The position numbers and the translations under genes were made by a program. Below the pieces are notes generated by a model, which saw only the letters and a program-made list of their open reading frames with translations, had not been told where the DNA came from and did not search any database. From Pseudomonadota bacterium (GTDB taxonomy: Bacteria > Pseudomonadota > Gammaproteobacteria > Burkholderiales > Rhodocyclaceae): 64,000 bases of DNA. The DNA is taken from assembly GCA_018261895.1 (NCBI GenBank), contig JAGTRT010000008.1, positions 22,598 through 86,597 on the forward strand. The letters run 5' to 3'. Shown here piece after piece: positions 9,282-18,326 of the stretch; position 1 is the first letter of the stretch, and each line of letters opens with the position of its first letter.

Positions 9282-9428
9282 TTACACCAGAATTACACCG
9301 GCCATGATCTGGAAATTGCCAGACATACGCCACCACTCAGCGGCGGCCCTACTCTGCGCAAGCCACAGCCTGACGATGGGCGGGTGGGAGGCTTTCCATT
9401 CGGCGAGGACAATCACTTTGGCAGGCAT
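9282..9428 (-). CDS. Small phage protein of unknown function
   Basis: 48 residues starting MPAKVIVLAEWKASHP. I chose the ATG at 9428 because GGGAG precedes it; an upstream in-frame start at 9497 lacks a site. The C-terminal half is hydrophobic with several Trp. It overlaps the end of the preceding gene in another frame and is the last gene before attL. No family recognised. Confidence 0.45.
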   Translation of the reverse strand: MPAKVIVLAEWKASHPPIVRLWLAQSRAAAEWWRMSGNFQIMAGVILV

Positions 9429-9750
9429 ATCCACTCCCTGAATACAGATCGGCCAGGGCTTCGGCCTTGGTTTCAAAACGGCGCACGGCGACGACACGGA
9501 AGTGCCAGACGCGGTATTTTCCGTCGAATAGGATCAGCTTGTTTCGACGTGTCCAGAGTTCTCGTTTCGGCGGCACGAGCTCGATCGCGCGGGCGAATCG
9601 CCACGAAAGTGGCTGGCCAACGCCGAAATGCGGGATGACGCCACGGAACGAGTGGGAACGCGTCAGGCCTATCCAGATGCGGCCTCGGCTGGATATCCAT
9701 ATCCAGATCGCCGCGATGAGGCAGTTAGAGAGGCGATTCAGCTTTTTCAT
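9349..9750 (-). CDS. Phage protein of unknown function with N-terminal hydrophobic helix
   Basis: 133 residues. The N-terminus MKKLNRLSNCLIAAIWIWIS looks like a signal anchor, followed by a basic and aromatic stretch (LWTRRNKLILFDGKYRVWHFRVVAVRR would be a small beta-rich segment; only its start LWTRRNKLILF is stressed here). AGAAGG precedes the ATG, which lies within the end of the upstream gene. It sits at the end of the lysis cassette, so a membrane or superinfection role is possible but not shown. Confidence 0.55.
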   Translation of the reverse strand: MKKLNRLSNCLIAAIWIWISSRGRIWIGLTRSHSFRGVIPHFGVGQPLSWRFARAIELVPPKRELWTRRNKLILFDGKYRVWHFRVVAVRRFETKAEALADLYSGSGYACQSDCPRRMESLPPAHRQAVACAE

Positions 9751-9994
9751 TCAGGGCCTTCTCAAGGTCGGCGATTCGCTGTTTGAGCTCGAGCACGCGG
9801 CCTGGATGCGCGACGCCGAAATCTTCCATGTCGGCGATTACCCTTTCGCCTGCTCGTGCGCGGGTGCGCCAGTATTCGAACGACTCGCGGTAGATCAGGC
9901 GCCTATTGCTGCCCGCCAAAGATCGAGGCACGGCAACGGTAGTAAATACCCGATACGCTCGCCAGTTTTTCGACAGTGGCGCCAAAGCTGTCAT
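9725..9994 (-). CDS. Phage protein of unknown function, lysis cassette
   Basis: 89 residues with a C-terminal amphipathic helix (ELKQRIADLEKALNEKAE), likely coiled coil. The ATG at 9994 overlaps the stop of the Rz-like gene (ATGA at 9991-9994), which argues for a real, translationally coupled gene although no ribosome site is visible. It overlaps the o-spanin gene in another frame. No function recognised. Confidence 0.6.
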   Translation of the reverse strand: MTALAPLSKNWRAYRVFTTVAVPRSLAGSNRRLIYRESFEYWRTRARAGERVIADMEDFGVAHPGRVLELKQRIADLEKALNEKAESPL

Positions 9995-10160
9995 CGCGTA
10001 ACGGACCCAGTGTTTCCGGGCAGCTTGCCACCGTCAGGGGCGACGGCTCTGTTTTCGAGGGCGGCATTAAGCTGCTGCAGGCCGTCAGGAGAATGGCGGC
10101 AATCCCGATAGACAGGGACTTCGCGCGTTTCGCGCTCGATGCGCTGTTGCAGGGTGACAT
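9903..10160 (-). CDS. Rz1-like o-spanin lipoprotein
   Basis: 85 residues: basic start, hydrophobic stretch SIGIAAILLTA and lipobox LLTACSS at about residues 25-30, then a Pro-rich tail. This is the pattern of Rz1, the outer-membrane lipoprotein that with Rz bridges the envelope and disrupts the outer membrane in the last lysis step. It starts inside the Rz gene in another frame, as in lambda, but extends past it. GGAGA precedes the ATG. Confidence 0.85.
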   Translation of the reverse strand: MSPCNSASSAKRAKSLSIGIAAILLTACSSLMPPSKTEPSPLTVASCPETLGPLRDDSFGATVEKLASVSGIYYRCRASIFGGQQ

Positions 10161-10368
10161 GTTTTATCTCCAATTTGGCGATCTCCTTGGCCGCGCCTTC
10201 CTGAGCCGCGGCGATGGCCTTGTCGACCAGGGCGGCATCGCGCAGTTGCGAGGCCTCCTGCAGCGCGCGGCCGTCGTGCCGTCCCCAGGAATAACAGCCG
10301 ACCAGGGCGGCGACCAGGACAAGCCATTTGATTTCGGACCAGATCGTGGAGGGCTTCTGCAGCATCAT
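9991..10368 (-). CDS. Rz-like i-spanin
   Basis: 125 residues. One N-terminal transmembrane helix (IKWLVLVAALVGCYSWG) is followed by a long helical periplasmic part (coiled-coil-like LVDKAIAAAQEGAAKEIAKL), the i-spanin layout. The ATG at 10368 overlaps the endolysin stop (ATGA) and was chosen over a longer out-of-context extension. It embeds the start of the o-spanin gene. Confidence 0.85.
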   Translation of the reverse strand: MMLQKPSTIWSEIKWLVLVAALVGCYSWGRHDGRALQEASQLRDAALVDKAIAAAQEGAAKEIAKLEIKHVTLQQRIERETREVPVYRDCRHSPDGLQQLNAALENRAVAPDGGKLPGNTGSVTR

Positions 10369-10853
10369 GCCTCTCGTACCGAAAGCGGTGCGTTGGTTGA
10401 CATGACCAGCAGGCCCTGCGGTATGGGCAGAGACAGCCCGGGCGGCCAGTAATAGCCGACGACCCGCGACCGGTCGAATGGCGCGATGCTGACCTTGTTG
10501 CCCTGGTTTCCCCCGAGCACCATCAAATGACCGGCCGCCGTGCGACCGACGACGAAGCCGACATGGCCACCGCCCTGGCGTTCGAACACGACCACGCAGC
10601 CGGTCGCCGGGGAGTCGAGACGTGTGCCCCAGCCTGCCCAAGCCTTGGCGCGCATCCAGAATTTCGGGATGGGATGGCCAGTCTCGCTCAGGCAATGCGC
10701 GACAAATGCGCCACACCAGGGCGTTTCATCATCACGCCACCAGGCCGACAGCTTATCGAGCCAGCCGAGGATGATCGAGTTGTGGCTGGCGCCGGGAAAT
10801 TCGGTTAGGTCGATATAGCGGCGGGCTTCAGCGATCCAGGGGAGATCGGTCAC
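10365..10853 (-). CDS. Endolysin, NlpC/P60-CHAP-like peptidase (TIGR02594 type)
   Basis: 162 residues with a GTG start. The cysteine peptidase motif TPWCGAFVAHCL (Cys near residue 47) and the His in GGGHVGFVVG fit the TIGR02594 family of phage lysis enzymes that cut peptidoglycan peptide bonds. There is no signal peptide, so it needs the holin to reach the periplasm. GTGA overlap with the small membrane protein upstream and ATGA overlap with Rz downstream place it at the centre of the lysis cassette. Confidence 0.85.
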   Translation of the reverse strand: MTDLPWIAEARRYIDLTEFPGASHNSIILGWLDKLSAWWRDDETPWCGAFVAHCLSETGHPIPKFWMRAKAWAGWGTRLDSPATGCVVVFERQGGGHVGFVVGRTAAGHLMVLGGNQGNKVSIAPFDRSRVVGYYWPPGLSLPIPQGLLVMSTNAPLSVREA

Positions 10854-10960
10854 TGGATGTCCTCCGGCAGCTTTACGGTGCCATGCTTGTGCTTAGAAAC
10901 GCTCCATGACCCGACAAGCGCACACCCGACGCCAATAATGATCACGATGACCGTCTCCAT
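10850..10960 (-). CDS. 36-residue single-helix membrane protein in lysis cassette
   Basis: Too short for usual gene callers. METVIVIIIGVGCALVGSW is one transmembrane helix, followed by a short basic-polar tail. The ATG overlaps the holin stop (TGATG at 10958-10962) and its own stop overlaps the endolysin GTG (GTGA), so coupling on both sides supports reality. It could be an antiholin, second holin or regulator; this is inferred from position only. Confidence 0.65.
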   Translation of the reverse strand: METVIVIIIGVGCALVGSWSVSKHKHGTVKLPEDIQ

Positions 10961-11259
10961 CACGCCGATCTCCCCTGGATGATGCGCTGGAACATGCGCT
11001 CAAGACCCGACGTGCCAAGGCTGGCCAGCGCGGCGGCGACGCCGACCTGGCCGATGATCGGCAAGTCTGGAACCCAGACCAGCACCGCGCCGGCCGCCAT
11101 CGCTATGCCGCCCGTGCAGAGCGAGCGGCCGATGATGATGCGAGGCGTCATTGCTTCGCCACTGGCGAGCAACTGACCTATGCCGATGCTGATGCCGACG
11201 AACGCGAATAGCGCTGTCGTGGCGATCTGCTCCCACCAGTGAATCAGTTTTTCAGACAC
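10960..11259 (-). CDS. Phage holin
   Basis: 99 residues, with hydrophobic segments around residues 13-32 (IATTALFAFVGISIGIGQLL), 46-65 and 68-85 and a basic C-terminus, consistent with a class I holin of the Phage_holin_3 type. It makes the membrane lesion that releases the endolysin. First gene of the lysis block, directly before the 36-aa membrane gene. Confidence 0.8.
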   Translation of the reverse strand: MSEKLIHWWEQIATTALFAFVGISIGIGQLLASGEAMTPRIIIGRSLCTGGIAMAAGAVLVWVPDLPIIGQVGVAAALASLGTSGLERMFQRIIQGRSA

Positions 11260-11268
11260 GGACTCCCC

Positions 11269-11496
11269 CTAATCTCGCCAGGGCGGCGGAAAAATAACGT
11301 CGGGCACGGCGGTCGACACCTGGGTCGAGACGGCGCCGTCTTGGTAGATGTACCCGGAGAACCCGGGCGAATTGAGCAGGGTCGCCGCGTCGGCCGGGTA
11401 AATCGTCACGGCGCCGGGCGGCACCGCGGATTCGGCGTCGTCGTACAGCCCGGTGATGCTGTGGCCGTCGACGTTGATCGTGATGTGATAGGCCAT
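11269..11496 (-). CDS. Small phage protein of unknown function
   Basis: 75 residues, MAYHITINVDGHSITGLYDD and onward, beta-rich and acidic without membrane segments. The start codon abuts the end of the tail fibre gene (11496). Such small proteins after fibre genes are often fibre assembly or host-range accessories, but nothing in the sequence proves it. Confidence 0.6.
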   Translation of the reverse strand: MAYHITINVDGHSITGLYDDAESAVPPGAVTIYPADAATLLNSPGFSGYIYQDGAVSTQVSTAVPDVIFPPPWRD

Positions 11497-12710
11497 CAGC
11501 GGACGCCTTGCGCGAGCACGGAGTAGATCGGCAGCATCGGCAGCGCCGCGACGCCGACCTTTAGCGAATCGGCTGTGCTGGTTCCGGATGAGGCATAAGC
11601 GACAATCTGTACGGTATCACCCGCCGAAAACGAAACGTCGAATGTCCCTGATCCGGATGCAGACCCATTCCAGAATGATGGCGACGCCGCACCATTCACG
11701 TATCCATAAACGGTGACAGGGCCAGCCCCAACGGTCACTGAAAACGCGGCTCTGATTACACCACTGCAGTGCATTTTCATATTGACAAGCTCGACCGATG
11801 CAAGCGAGAACGCGACTGGAGCAGCGAGCATTTCCCGGGAGTATTTCGTGCCGGCTGTCACTGCCTGAGAGGCAACGACCGAGGCTAGAAGATGCGCGTT
11901 TGTTACATCACCGACCTGGCCGCCAACTGATTTAACCGGAGCCTCTACCGTGCAATTCAGGTTTCCGCCGGAAATTGCCAATCCGGTACCGAGACCAAGC
12001 TCCTCGACCGATCCGGCGCCGGACGATCCACGGCCTAGCAGGCGGCCGGTCGGGATGTTGACCATTTTTGCCCAGGTTATGATCGAGTTGGCGATTTTTG
12101 AAGCCGCGTTGATCGCGCCGTCCATGACCGACGTCGCCACGTTGGCCGAATCGGCGCTGCTGGCATGGGTGGCGTTGGCCACGTAGGTCGAGCCGATGGC
12201 GGCGACGAGCTGCGCAGCCGTGGCGGCGCTGATGTTTCCACCGCCGGCGCTCATCAGAATGCCGGTCAGCACGCCGATGGCCGGCTGGAAGTCGGCGGTG
12301 TTGGCATAGGCAGCCGAGCCCAGGCCGGAAGCGGGCGTGACGTTCTCCCATTTTGTCGATACGCCGGGCTGTTCGGTGGCGACGTTGGCGACTGATTCTG
12401 TAAGCATCCAGATCGAGCTTCCGTGCTTGACGCTGGCCGGGATGGACAACGACCCGGACAGCGACGACCACAGGCCCTTGTAATTGACCGCCGCCATGGC
12501 GATGTCGCGAGCGGCCGTGGCTTCGGCGGCCTGCGATGATGCCGTGCCGGCAGCGGAGACCGCTGAGGCTTCCCTAGCATTGACTTCCGCAGCCAGGTCA
12601 TTGGCTTGCTCAGTCCAGAGCACCAGGTCAGCCATCACCTTGTCTGACTTGGTAGAAAAATTCGGTTTGTCCTGCCGGCTCGGCGGGTCGAGAACAACGG
12701 TAATTGACAT
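11496..12710 (-). CDS. Tail fibre-like protein
   Basis: 404 residues. An N-terminal helical part rich in Ala (coiled-coil-like, residues 25-75) leads to a Gly/Ser/Ala-rich repetitive shaft (LGSAAYANTADFQPAIG style repeats) and a beta-rich C-terminal domain. This is typical of phage tail fibres or collar fibres that touch the host. The ATG at 12710 overlaps the stop of the preceding gene (ATGA) and is preferred to an upstream in-frame Met. Not a DGR target: it lacks the variable-repeat sequence. Confidence 0.7.
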   Translation of the reverse strand: MSITVVLDPPSRQDKPNFSTKSDKVMADLVLWTEQANDLAAEVNAREASAVSAAGTASSQAAEATAARDIAMAAVNYKGLWSSLSGSLSIPASVKHGSSIWMLTESVANVATEQPGVSTKWENVTPASGLGSAAYANTADFQPAIGVLTGILMSAGGGNISAATAAQLVAAIGSTYVANATHASSADSANVATSVMDGAINAASKIANSIITWAKMVNIPTGRLLGRGSSGAGSVEELGLGTGLAISGGNLNCTVEAPVKSVGGQVGDVTNAHLLASVVASQAVTAGTKYSREMLAAPVAFSLASVELVNMKMHCSGVIRAAFSVTVGAGPVTVYGYVNGAASPSFWNGSASGSGTFDVSFSAGDTVQIVAYASSGTSTADSLKVGVAALPMLPIYSVLAQGVR

Positions 12711-13594
12711 CAGATCATTCCTTCCACGTCGAGCGTGCAAAATGAGAAGTTGGTGTAGGCGAGGTCAATCGAGAAATCCTTCAGGAAGCCGTAGATGGCC
12801 AGCGCCGAGAAGCTGTCGGAGCCGATCCAGACGACCGGCGTCGCCCGCACGCTGGCGAGCAGCGCATGAACGCGGTCGACGTCGTCGTTGTCGATCTTGA
12901 CCTTGGTCGCCATGCGCTTGGAGAAGCCGCGCTGGACGAGGACGGCATTGCCGAAGTCGTCGGTCGATTTCTTCGAGTAGTCGGTGATGCTGGCCGTCGG
13001 CGACTTGATCGTCTTGCCGATGGCGGATTGAAGGCCGGTCGCGCACATGCCGATCGACACCGTTCCGGCCTGTTTCGTGGCCACGATTTCCAGCGTTGCT
13101 TCGCCGAAGACCGGGATGTCGGTCAGCAGCACGTAATCGAGGATTTTGATCGGCTCGAAAAAGTAGCTGTACCAGTCGATGACGGCGCTGTTGTCGATCA
13201 TGCTGACCGTTTTCTGGTAGGTTATTTCACTGCCGACGCGCTGTGTCACGACGACTTCGGCGGCGTCGACATTGAGCAGGGCGAGCGAGTCGATACGGCC
13301 TGGCGCCAGCACGACGGTCAGCGACAAATCAGCCGTCGAAACGGTACTGACCGATCCGTCGAACATGCCGAAGCGGTTGGTCGGGCCTTGATCGACCCAC
13401 CATGAGACGCCCGCCGTGAGCGGGTCTTTGCCGATGTTGGCGCCCTGCGATGCCAACCAGATGCGATGGCCGCGCACGACGTGCTGGCCGCCGGCGTAGG
13501 TGGCGACCACATCCCAGGCGCCGAAATCGGTTTCCGGGATCGAGCTGGACACCAGTTGGGCGTCGCCGATGGGAATGGGTTGAATCAGTTTCAT
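12710..13594 (-). CDS. Phage tail protein of unknown function
   Basis: 294 residues, beta-rich, no membrane segment. The segment YAGGQHVVRGHRIWLASQG and the following SWW motif resemble short carbohydrate-binding or adhesin modules of phage tail proteins. It lies between tape measure and tail fibre and overlaps both neighbours by ATGA-type junctions, so a tail tip or distal tail role is likely from position. Confidence 0.6.
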   Translation of the reverse strand: MKLIQPIPIGDAQLVSSSIPETDFGAWDVVATYAGGQHVVRGHRIWLASQGANIGKDPLTAGVSWWVDQGPTNRFGMFDGSVSTVSTADLSLTVVLAPGRIDSLALLNVDAAEVVVTQRVGSEITYQKTVSMIDNSAVIDWYSYFFEPIKILDYVLLTDIPVFGEATLEIVATKQAGTVSIGMCATGLQSAIGKTIKSPTASITDYSKKSTDDFGNAVLVQRGFSKRMATKVKIDNDDVDRVHALLASVRATPVVWIGSDSFSALAIYGFLKDFSIDLAYTNFSFCTLDVEGMI

Positions 13595-16500
13595 GCGACC
13601 CTCTGCTCTGGCATGCCGTCGGTGTCGAATTTGTCGAGAATGCGGGCGACCTTGCCGGTGTTTCCGGAGACGGCGGCGCCGACGGCCATTTCTTCCTGGC
13701 GCAGGCTGGCGACCTCGGCACGCAGGGCCTGCAGCTCAACGAGCATCGCTGACCAGTTGCTGACGATCGACATCGAGTCGGCGGCATTGAGGATGCGCGA
13801 CGGGCCGGTGATTTCCAGTTCGGGACCGCGCTCGCCGACCAGGCGCAGGCCGCCACCGTGCAATCCACCGCCGGCGAAGGCTGGCGGCTGCCAGGTGCCA
13901 TATTTCTGCTTCATGTAATCGGCGAAGTCCTGCGACATGCCGGCCAGCGCATACGGGCTGTCGCTCGAATTGAAGGTATAGCCGCGGCCGGATTGATCGA
14001 CGAAGAGGCCAATCGTGTCGGCGATGCGCTGCATGGTGCCGGCGGACGTCTGCACTGCCTGGCCGATGGTGGTCGAGGTGAAGAATGACTGCCAGTCGGT
14101 CAAAGCGGCGCCGTAGTTGGCCACCACGGTCGGCGTGCCGCCGGTCATGCGCTCAAGCATCTGCTCAAGGGTCGCCAGTTGATCCTGGGCGACCTGAAGC
14201 TGGCTTTGCGCGATGGGCACCTGGCGTTCGGCGACTCCGATCACGGTGTCGAGCGTACCGGCGACCATGCCGACGTCGCCGGCATAGCTGGATGCCGTGC
14301 CGATGGCAAGCGAGGCCCGCAGGAAGGATTCCGACACCGATTGCAGGCTGTTGGCGGCAACGATGTCGCCGAGGCGGGCACGGGCGGCCGTCTGGTCGAA
14401 CATCTGGCGCGACTGGGCATATTGTGCTGCCGGAGAAACCGAGGCGGCACCGGCGACCAGCGTGTCACGATAGCCGCCGAGGCTGGTGATGACCGAGCCC
14501 AGGGCCTCGATCATCGATTGCGCCGTGCTGATCGCGTCCTGCCTGGCGCTGATGTCGTTGCGCAGCGTGTTGGCCAGCGCCTGGCGCTGCGCGGTGTAAT
14601 AGGCGCCGATCTGCTTGGCCTGGTCTTCAAGCCCGACATTGGCCAGCGCCTTGGCCGCAGCGGCGGCTTCGTCGATAGTCGGCGTGAGCGAGGCGAAGGC
14701 GCCCTGCAGCGACATCAGCGACTTGAACGTCGAGCGGCCGCCTTCCGTGTTGAGGTCGAGCGAATCGACTAGCGCGCGGAACTGGGCACGGGTGGTCGGC
14801 ATGTTCGTGATGCCGATGTCGGTAAAGGCCGCCGCCATTTCCTTCCAGGCCTGATTAACCTGATCGAGTCCGGTGTAGAAATTGGCGTAGTAGGCCGAGA
14901 ACGATGAATTGAGTGCGTCGATGCTGCCGAACAACTGGACGAATGCATCGGATGCCTTCAGGACGTTATCGAGGTTGTTTCGCCCGAAAACGCTCGACAT
15001 CGTGTCGCCCATGAGGCCGACGATTCGATTTACGGCCTGGGCTTCAGAAAGAACGCGCTCAAACGTTGCGGTCCACAACTCTCCGCTTTTCTGCAGAGTA
15101 GAAATTGACGGAATAATGCGGTCTGCCATCGCCTTTGTAAGGTTCTGCGTTGCCGCGCTAACTACGGCCTCCATGTCGGTTGATCCAACATAGATCGAGT
15201 AGGCAAACCCCTGCATTTTCTGGGCAATCGTCGTGTCGTCGAAGGTTTCCCCCAGCATGACGAAGCCGTTGCGCACGGCCTTGTACATCGCGTCCATTAC
15301 CGCATCGACTTCAGACGGCAGCCCATACCAGTCGGTCCATTCCCGACCGCGCTTGAACAGGCCGCCGGTTTTCTTCATGTTGATGCCGTATTGACCCGTG
15401 AAGCCCTGCTCTGCCTCGCTGAATGTGCCGACGGTTTGCGATCCGGTCGAGTATTTGGCGCCGAACAGGGCTTTCTGGATGGCGTAGTGAATCTGGGCAG
15501 ACAGCGATCCGCCTCCGGCTATGGCGTAGAACTGCGAATTGACGAATCCGTCGCCAAAGATGGCTTTCATGGGCTCGTCTTTGGTTTTTCGGATGGCGAC
15601 CTCGGCATCCCACAACTCAACGTCCTTTTGCTTGGCGTAGTTTTCCCAGCGGATGCCAGCCTTCCAGGCCTCGCTCGACATCCACATGCCGGCGATGATG
15701 GCGGCGACCCAAGCGACGCTGGAAACGCCTGCGGCAGAACTGGCCGAACCGCCGGCAGCCGCGCCGCCGGCTTCTGCTCCTGCGGCTGCGGTGCCACCAC
15801 CAACCAGATTTCCGGCCTGAATTGATGCACCGGTACCGTAATAGCCGGCGCTGTAGTAGGCCTGCGCCGCTGCGGCGGCCTCTGACGATGTCATGGCATA
15901 ACCGGCGCCGGCGGCTTGCGCATAACCGAGATATGTTCCGGTCGCCAACCCGTACAGCGAACTAGCGTTGCTGGCCACATTGAAATAATTGACCCCGCCA
16001 CCGCCATTTGCCGAGCCGGTACCGAGCACTGAATTAATCAGGCTGTTTCCCGCCGCGCCGGCGATCTGGCCGCCGGCATTGATCGTGTATTGAACGGCCA
16101 TCCTGAGCAGCGTGGTCTTGAAGGTGTTCTTCAGGGCGTCGACGAAGGACTGGCCGAAGCTCTTGCCGGACTCGAATGACCGGTAGAGCGAATCGGTCAG
16201 ACTGCGCTCGATGTCGTCGGCGAACTTGTCCCAGGCGCGGGCGGATTCCTTGGCCTGGGAGACGGCGATTTCCTTGACCGAGGTTTCGCGCTTGATGGCG
16301 GCCAGTTCGTTCAGGGCAGCGGCCTGCTCGCGGACGGCTTCTGCCGCTTCCAGGTAGGCGTCCTTGAATTCGCCGGCATAGGCTGCGGCGTTTTCGAGAT
16401 TGGCTGCGTACTCTTCCTTGGCGGCGGCGGCCAGCTCGTATTTCCCAGCCGCCAGGCGCTCCTGCGCTTCCTTGGTGAGCCCGAGGTTGTAGAGGTATTC

Positions 16501-17985
16501 CTGCGCCTTGGTGACCTGATCGGCAATGCCGGCAGCCTCCTTTTCGCGCGACGCGGCCCAGTCGGACAGCCACTTGCTCTGTTCCTTGAGGGCTTCTGCA
16601 TGGGCCTTCGTTTCGGCGACGGCGCCGGGCTGCATGGCGACGTAGCGCGCGAAGACGTCGTTGAAATCGGACAGCGACAGCTTGCCACGGTCGTATGCCG
16701 AGAGCAGCGTCGTGACGTTTTTGACGTAGGCAGGATCGAACTGGCTCGACTTGCCATTGATGCTGTCGAGCAACTTGGCGAGATCCTCGTTTTGCGAGGC
16801 CAGCGCCTTGGTGGCCTTGGTGGCGTCTTCTGCTTCCTTTTTGGTCTGAACGTGGCCACTGGCCATTTTCGCCTGCGCTTCGCTGATGGCGCTGGCGGCG
16901 CCGGCGGCGTCACGTTCCGACTTGGAGAGTTCGGCCATTTGCGAGGCGAGATCGCGCGCCGACTGGTTGCCGCCGAGCAGTGTCGTGCCGAATCGGTTGA
17001 AGGCCAGCGTGACGTCTTCCGTGCCGGCCTTGATGCCGGATAGCATCGGCAGCAGTTCGCGGGCTGTATCGACGCCGATGCCAAGCTGCTTGGCCAGCTT
17101 GTCGGCGCCATTGCCAGCGTAGGCGCCGGCCAGCTTGTCCAGGCTGCCGTAGGCGCCGAGGCTGGAAATTGACTCGCCGAACTTCTGCCCGGCAGCGAGG
17201 CGCTGCGTCTCAATGAACGTGCGCTGGAAGTTCAGTTGCTCGACAATGGCCGCCCGGGTTGCGCCGTTTGCCTTGTTGAATTGCTCATAGAGGCCGTCAA
17301 GGTCGAATTTCTTGACGGCCTCTCCGACGCCGCCGACGGCCTTGTCGAGATCCGACATGGACGATGCCAGCGTTTTCGATCCGGCCGCGGTGTCGCTGAA
17401 GGCGCTGACGATCTGCGGCATGAGCGCGGCGACGACGCCGATGACGGCGCCAGCAGCACCGAAACCGCCGAGCAGCTGCGGCAACTGCATGGCGAGCGCC
17501 TTGGTGGAATCGACACCACCATTTACCTGGACGATGTAGTCCTGCAGCTGGAACGATGCGTTGCGGACGTTGTTGGTGAATTGCCCACCCATGGCCGAAG
17601 CGGCCGACTGGCCGCTGTTATTGAGTCGAACGTGCGCGGCTTCGAGTTCGCGCAACTTGGCCAGGTAGGGCTCGAACTTGGTTGTGTCGAGGCCCCTGTC
17701 GGCGATCTTGAGTTCGAGCTTTTCCGATGCCGTCTTGCCGAACTGTTCGAGCGAGGTGGTGGCCCGCTTGATCGAGTCGATGATGCGGCCTTCGGCGCGG
17801 GTGAATTGCTCGGCACTCTTGCCGGCGCCTTCGCCGATGTGGTCGACGGCTTCACCGGCCTTTTTGGATGACTCCTGCAGCCGGCTCGCCATCTTGTCGC
17901 CGACGTCGGCAACGCGATTGAGCGTGGCTTCGGCGCCTTCGGCGCTGAGTACGACTTCACCCTGGATTTTCAGTCCATCGGTCAT
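13591..17985 (-). CDS. Tail tape measure protein
   Basis: 1464 residues, the longest gene of the phage. Helical N-terminal two-thirds (GEAVDHIGEGAGKSAEQF, many Ala/Lys/Glu heptads) and a hydrophobic Gly/Ala-rich middle around residues 670-780, followed by a mixed C-terminal part. It lies right after the tail chaperones and before tail tip genes, the fixed siphovirus order. By the usual 0.15 nm per residue rule it predicts a tail near 0.2 micrometre. It sets tail length and is ejected with DNA. Confidence 0.92.
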   Translation of the reverse strand: MTDGLKIQGEVVLSAEGAEATLNRVADVGDKMASRLQESSKKAGEAVDHIGEGAGKSAEQFTRAEGRIIDSIKRATTSLEQFGKTASEKLELKIADRGLDTTKFEPYLAKLRELEAAHVRLNNSGQSAASAMGGQFTNNVRNASFQLQDYIVQVNGGVDSTKALAMQLPQLLGGFGAAGAVIGVVAALMPQIVSAFSDTAAGSKTLASSMSDLDKAVGGVGEAVKKFDLDGLYEQFNKANGATRAAIVEQLNFQRTFIETQRLAAGQKFGESISSLGAYGSLDKLAGAYAGNGADKLAKQLGIGVDTARELLPMLSGIKAGTEDVTLAFNRFGTTLLGGNQSARDLASQMAELSKSERDAAGAASAISEAQAKMASGHVQTKKEAEDATKATKALASQNEDLAKLLDSINGKSSQFDPAYVKNVTTLLSAYDRGKLSLSDFNDVFARYVAMQPGAVAETKAHAEALKEQSKWLSDWAASREKEAAGIADQVTKAQEYLYNLGLTKEAQERLAAGKYELAAAAKEEYAANLENAAAYAGEFKDAYLEAAEAVREQAAALNELAAIKRETSVKEIAVSQAKESARAWDKFADDIERSLTDSLYRSFESGKSFGQSFVDALKNTFKTTLLRMAVQYTINAGGQIAGAAGNSLINSVLGTGSANGGGGVNYFNVASNASSLYGLATGTYLGYAQAAGAGYAMTSSEAAAAAQAYYSAGYYGTGASIQAGNLVGGGTAAAGAEAGGAAAGGSASSAAGVSSVAWVAAIIAGMWMSSEAWKAGIRWENYAKQKDVELWDAEVAIRKTKDEPMKAIFGDGFVNSQFYAIAGGGSLSAQIHYAIQKALFGAKYSTGSQTVGTFSEAEQGFTGQYGINMKKTGGLFKRGREWTDWYGLPSEVDAVMDAMYKAVRNGFVMLGETFDDTTIAQKMQGFAYSIYVGSTDMEAVVSAATQNLTKAMADRIIPSISTLQKSGELWTATFERVLSEAQAVNRIVGLMGDTMSSVFGRNNLDNVLKASDAFVQLFGSIDALNSSFSAYYANFYTGLDQVNQAWKEMAAAFTDIGITNMPTTRAQFRALVDSLDLNTEGGRSTFKSLMSLQGAFASLTPTIDEAAAAAKALANVGLEDQAKQIGAYYTAQRQALANTLRNDISARQDAISTAQSMIEALGSVITSLGGYRDTLVAGAASVSPAAQYAQSRQMFDQTAARARLGDIVAANSLQSVSESFLRASLAIGTASSYAGDVGMVAGTLDTVIGVAERQVPIAQSQLQVAQDQLATLEQMLERMTGGTPTVVANYGAALTDWQSFFTSTTIGQAVQTSAGTMQRIADTIGLFVDQSGRGYTFNSSDSPYALAGMSQDFADYMKQKYGTWQPPAFAGGGLHGGGLRLVGERGPELEITGPSRILNAADSMSIVSNWSAMLVELQALRAEVASLRQEEMAVGAAVSGNTGKVARILDKFDTDGMPEQRVA

Positions 17986-18017
17986 CGGTTTCGCTTTCTT
18001 GAAGGATCGCCAGGCGA

Positions 18018-18326
18018 TCAGGATTTGCTGTGCATGGCCTCAAGGGCCGCGGACTCCATGGCCTGCAGGTCGCGGAAGGCCTGCCACCAGTCGTCACCGG
18101 TCAGTTCGTGGCGGTCGAGCAGGGAAAACAGCACGGTGTAGTCGAGGCCGGTTCGGCCGTTCATGCCGATTCGCCACTGGGTATCCATTTCCAGAAAAAT
18201 CCGGGATGTTTCCCAGTTTTCTGGCCAGACTTCAGCGGTTTCTTCGTAGTCTTCCGGCGTCAGGCCGAGATTGGTGAGCTCGGCTTCGGTGGGCAGCCGG
18301 GCGTAGTAACACCCGGCCGCCTCCAT
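18018..18326 (-). CDS. Tail assembly chaperone, downstream (T-like) ORF
   Basis: 102 residues from ATG 18326 (MEAAGCYYARLP). The same frame is open upstream through the slippery heptamer at 18329-18335, so it can be made as a C-terminal extension of the preceding chaperone by -1 frameshifting (KKLMEAAG junction), as with lambda G and GT. ATGA overlap also permits separate initiation. The fusion would couple the tail tube protein to the tape measure during assembly. Confidence 0.8.
   Translation of the reverse strand: MEAAGCYYARLPTEAELTNLGLTPEDYEETAEVWPENWETSRIFLEMDTQWRIGMNGRTGLDYTVLFSLLDRHELTGDDWWQAFRDLQAMESAALEAMHSKS

Noticed and set aside
11496..12710. Tail fibre as a third DGR target
   Set aside because: It contains no copy of the conserved GGGTTGCGCGCTCGTGCCGT end or other template sequence.
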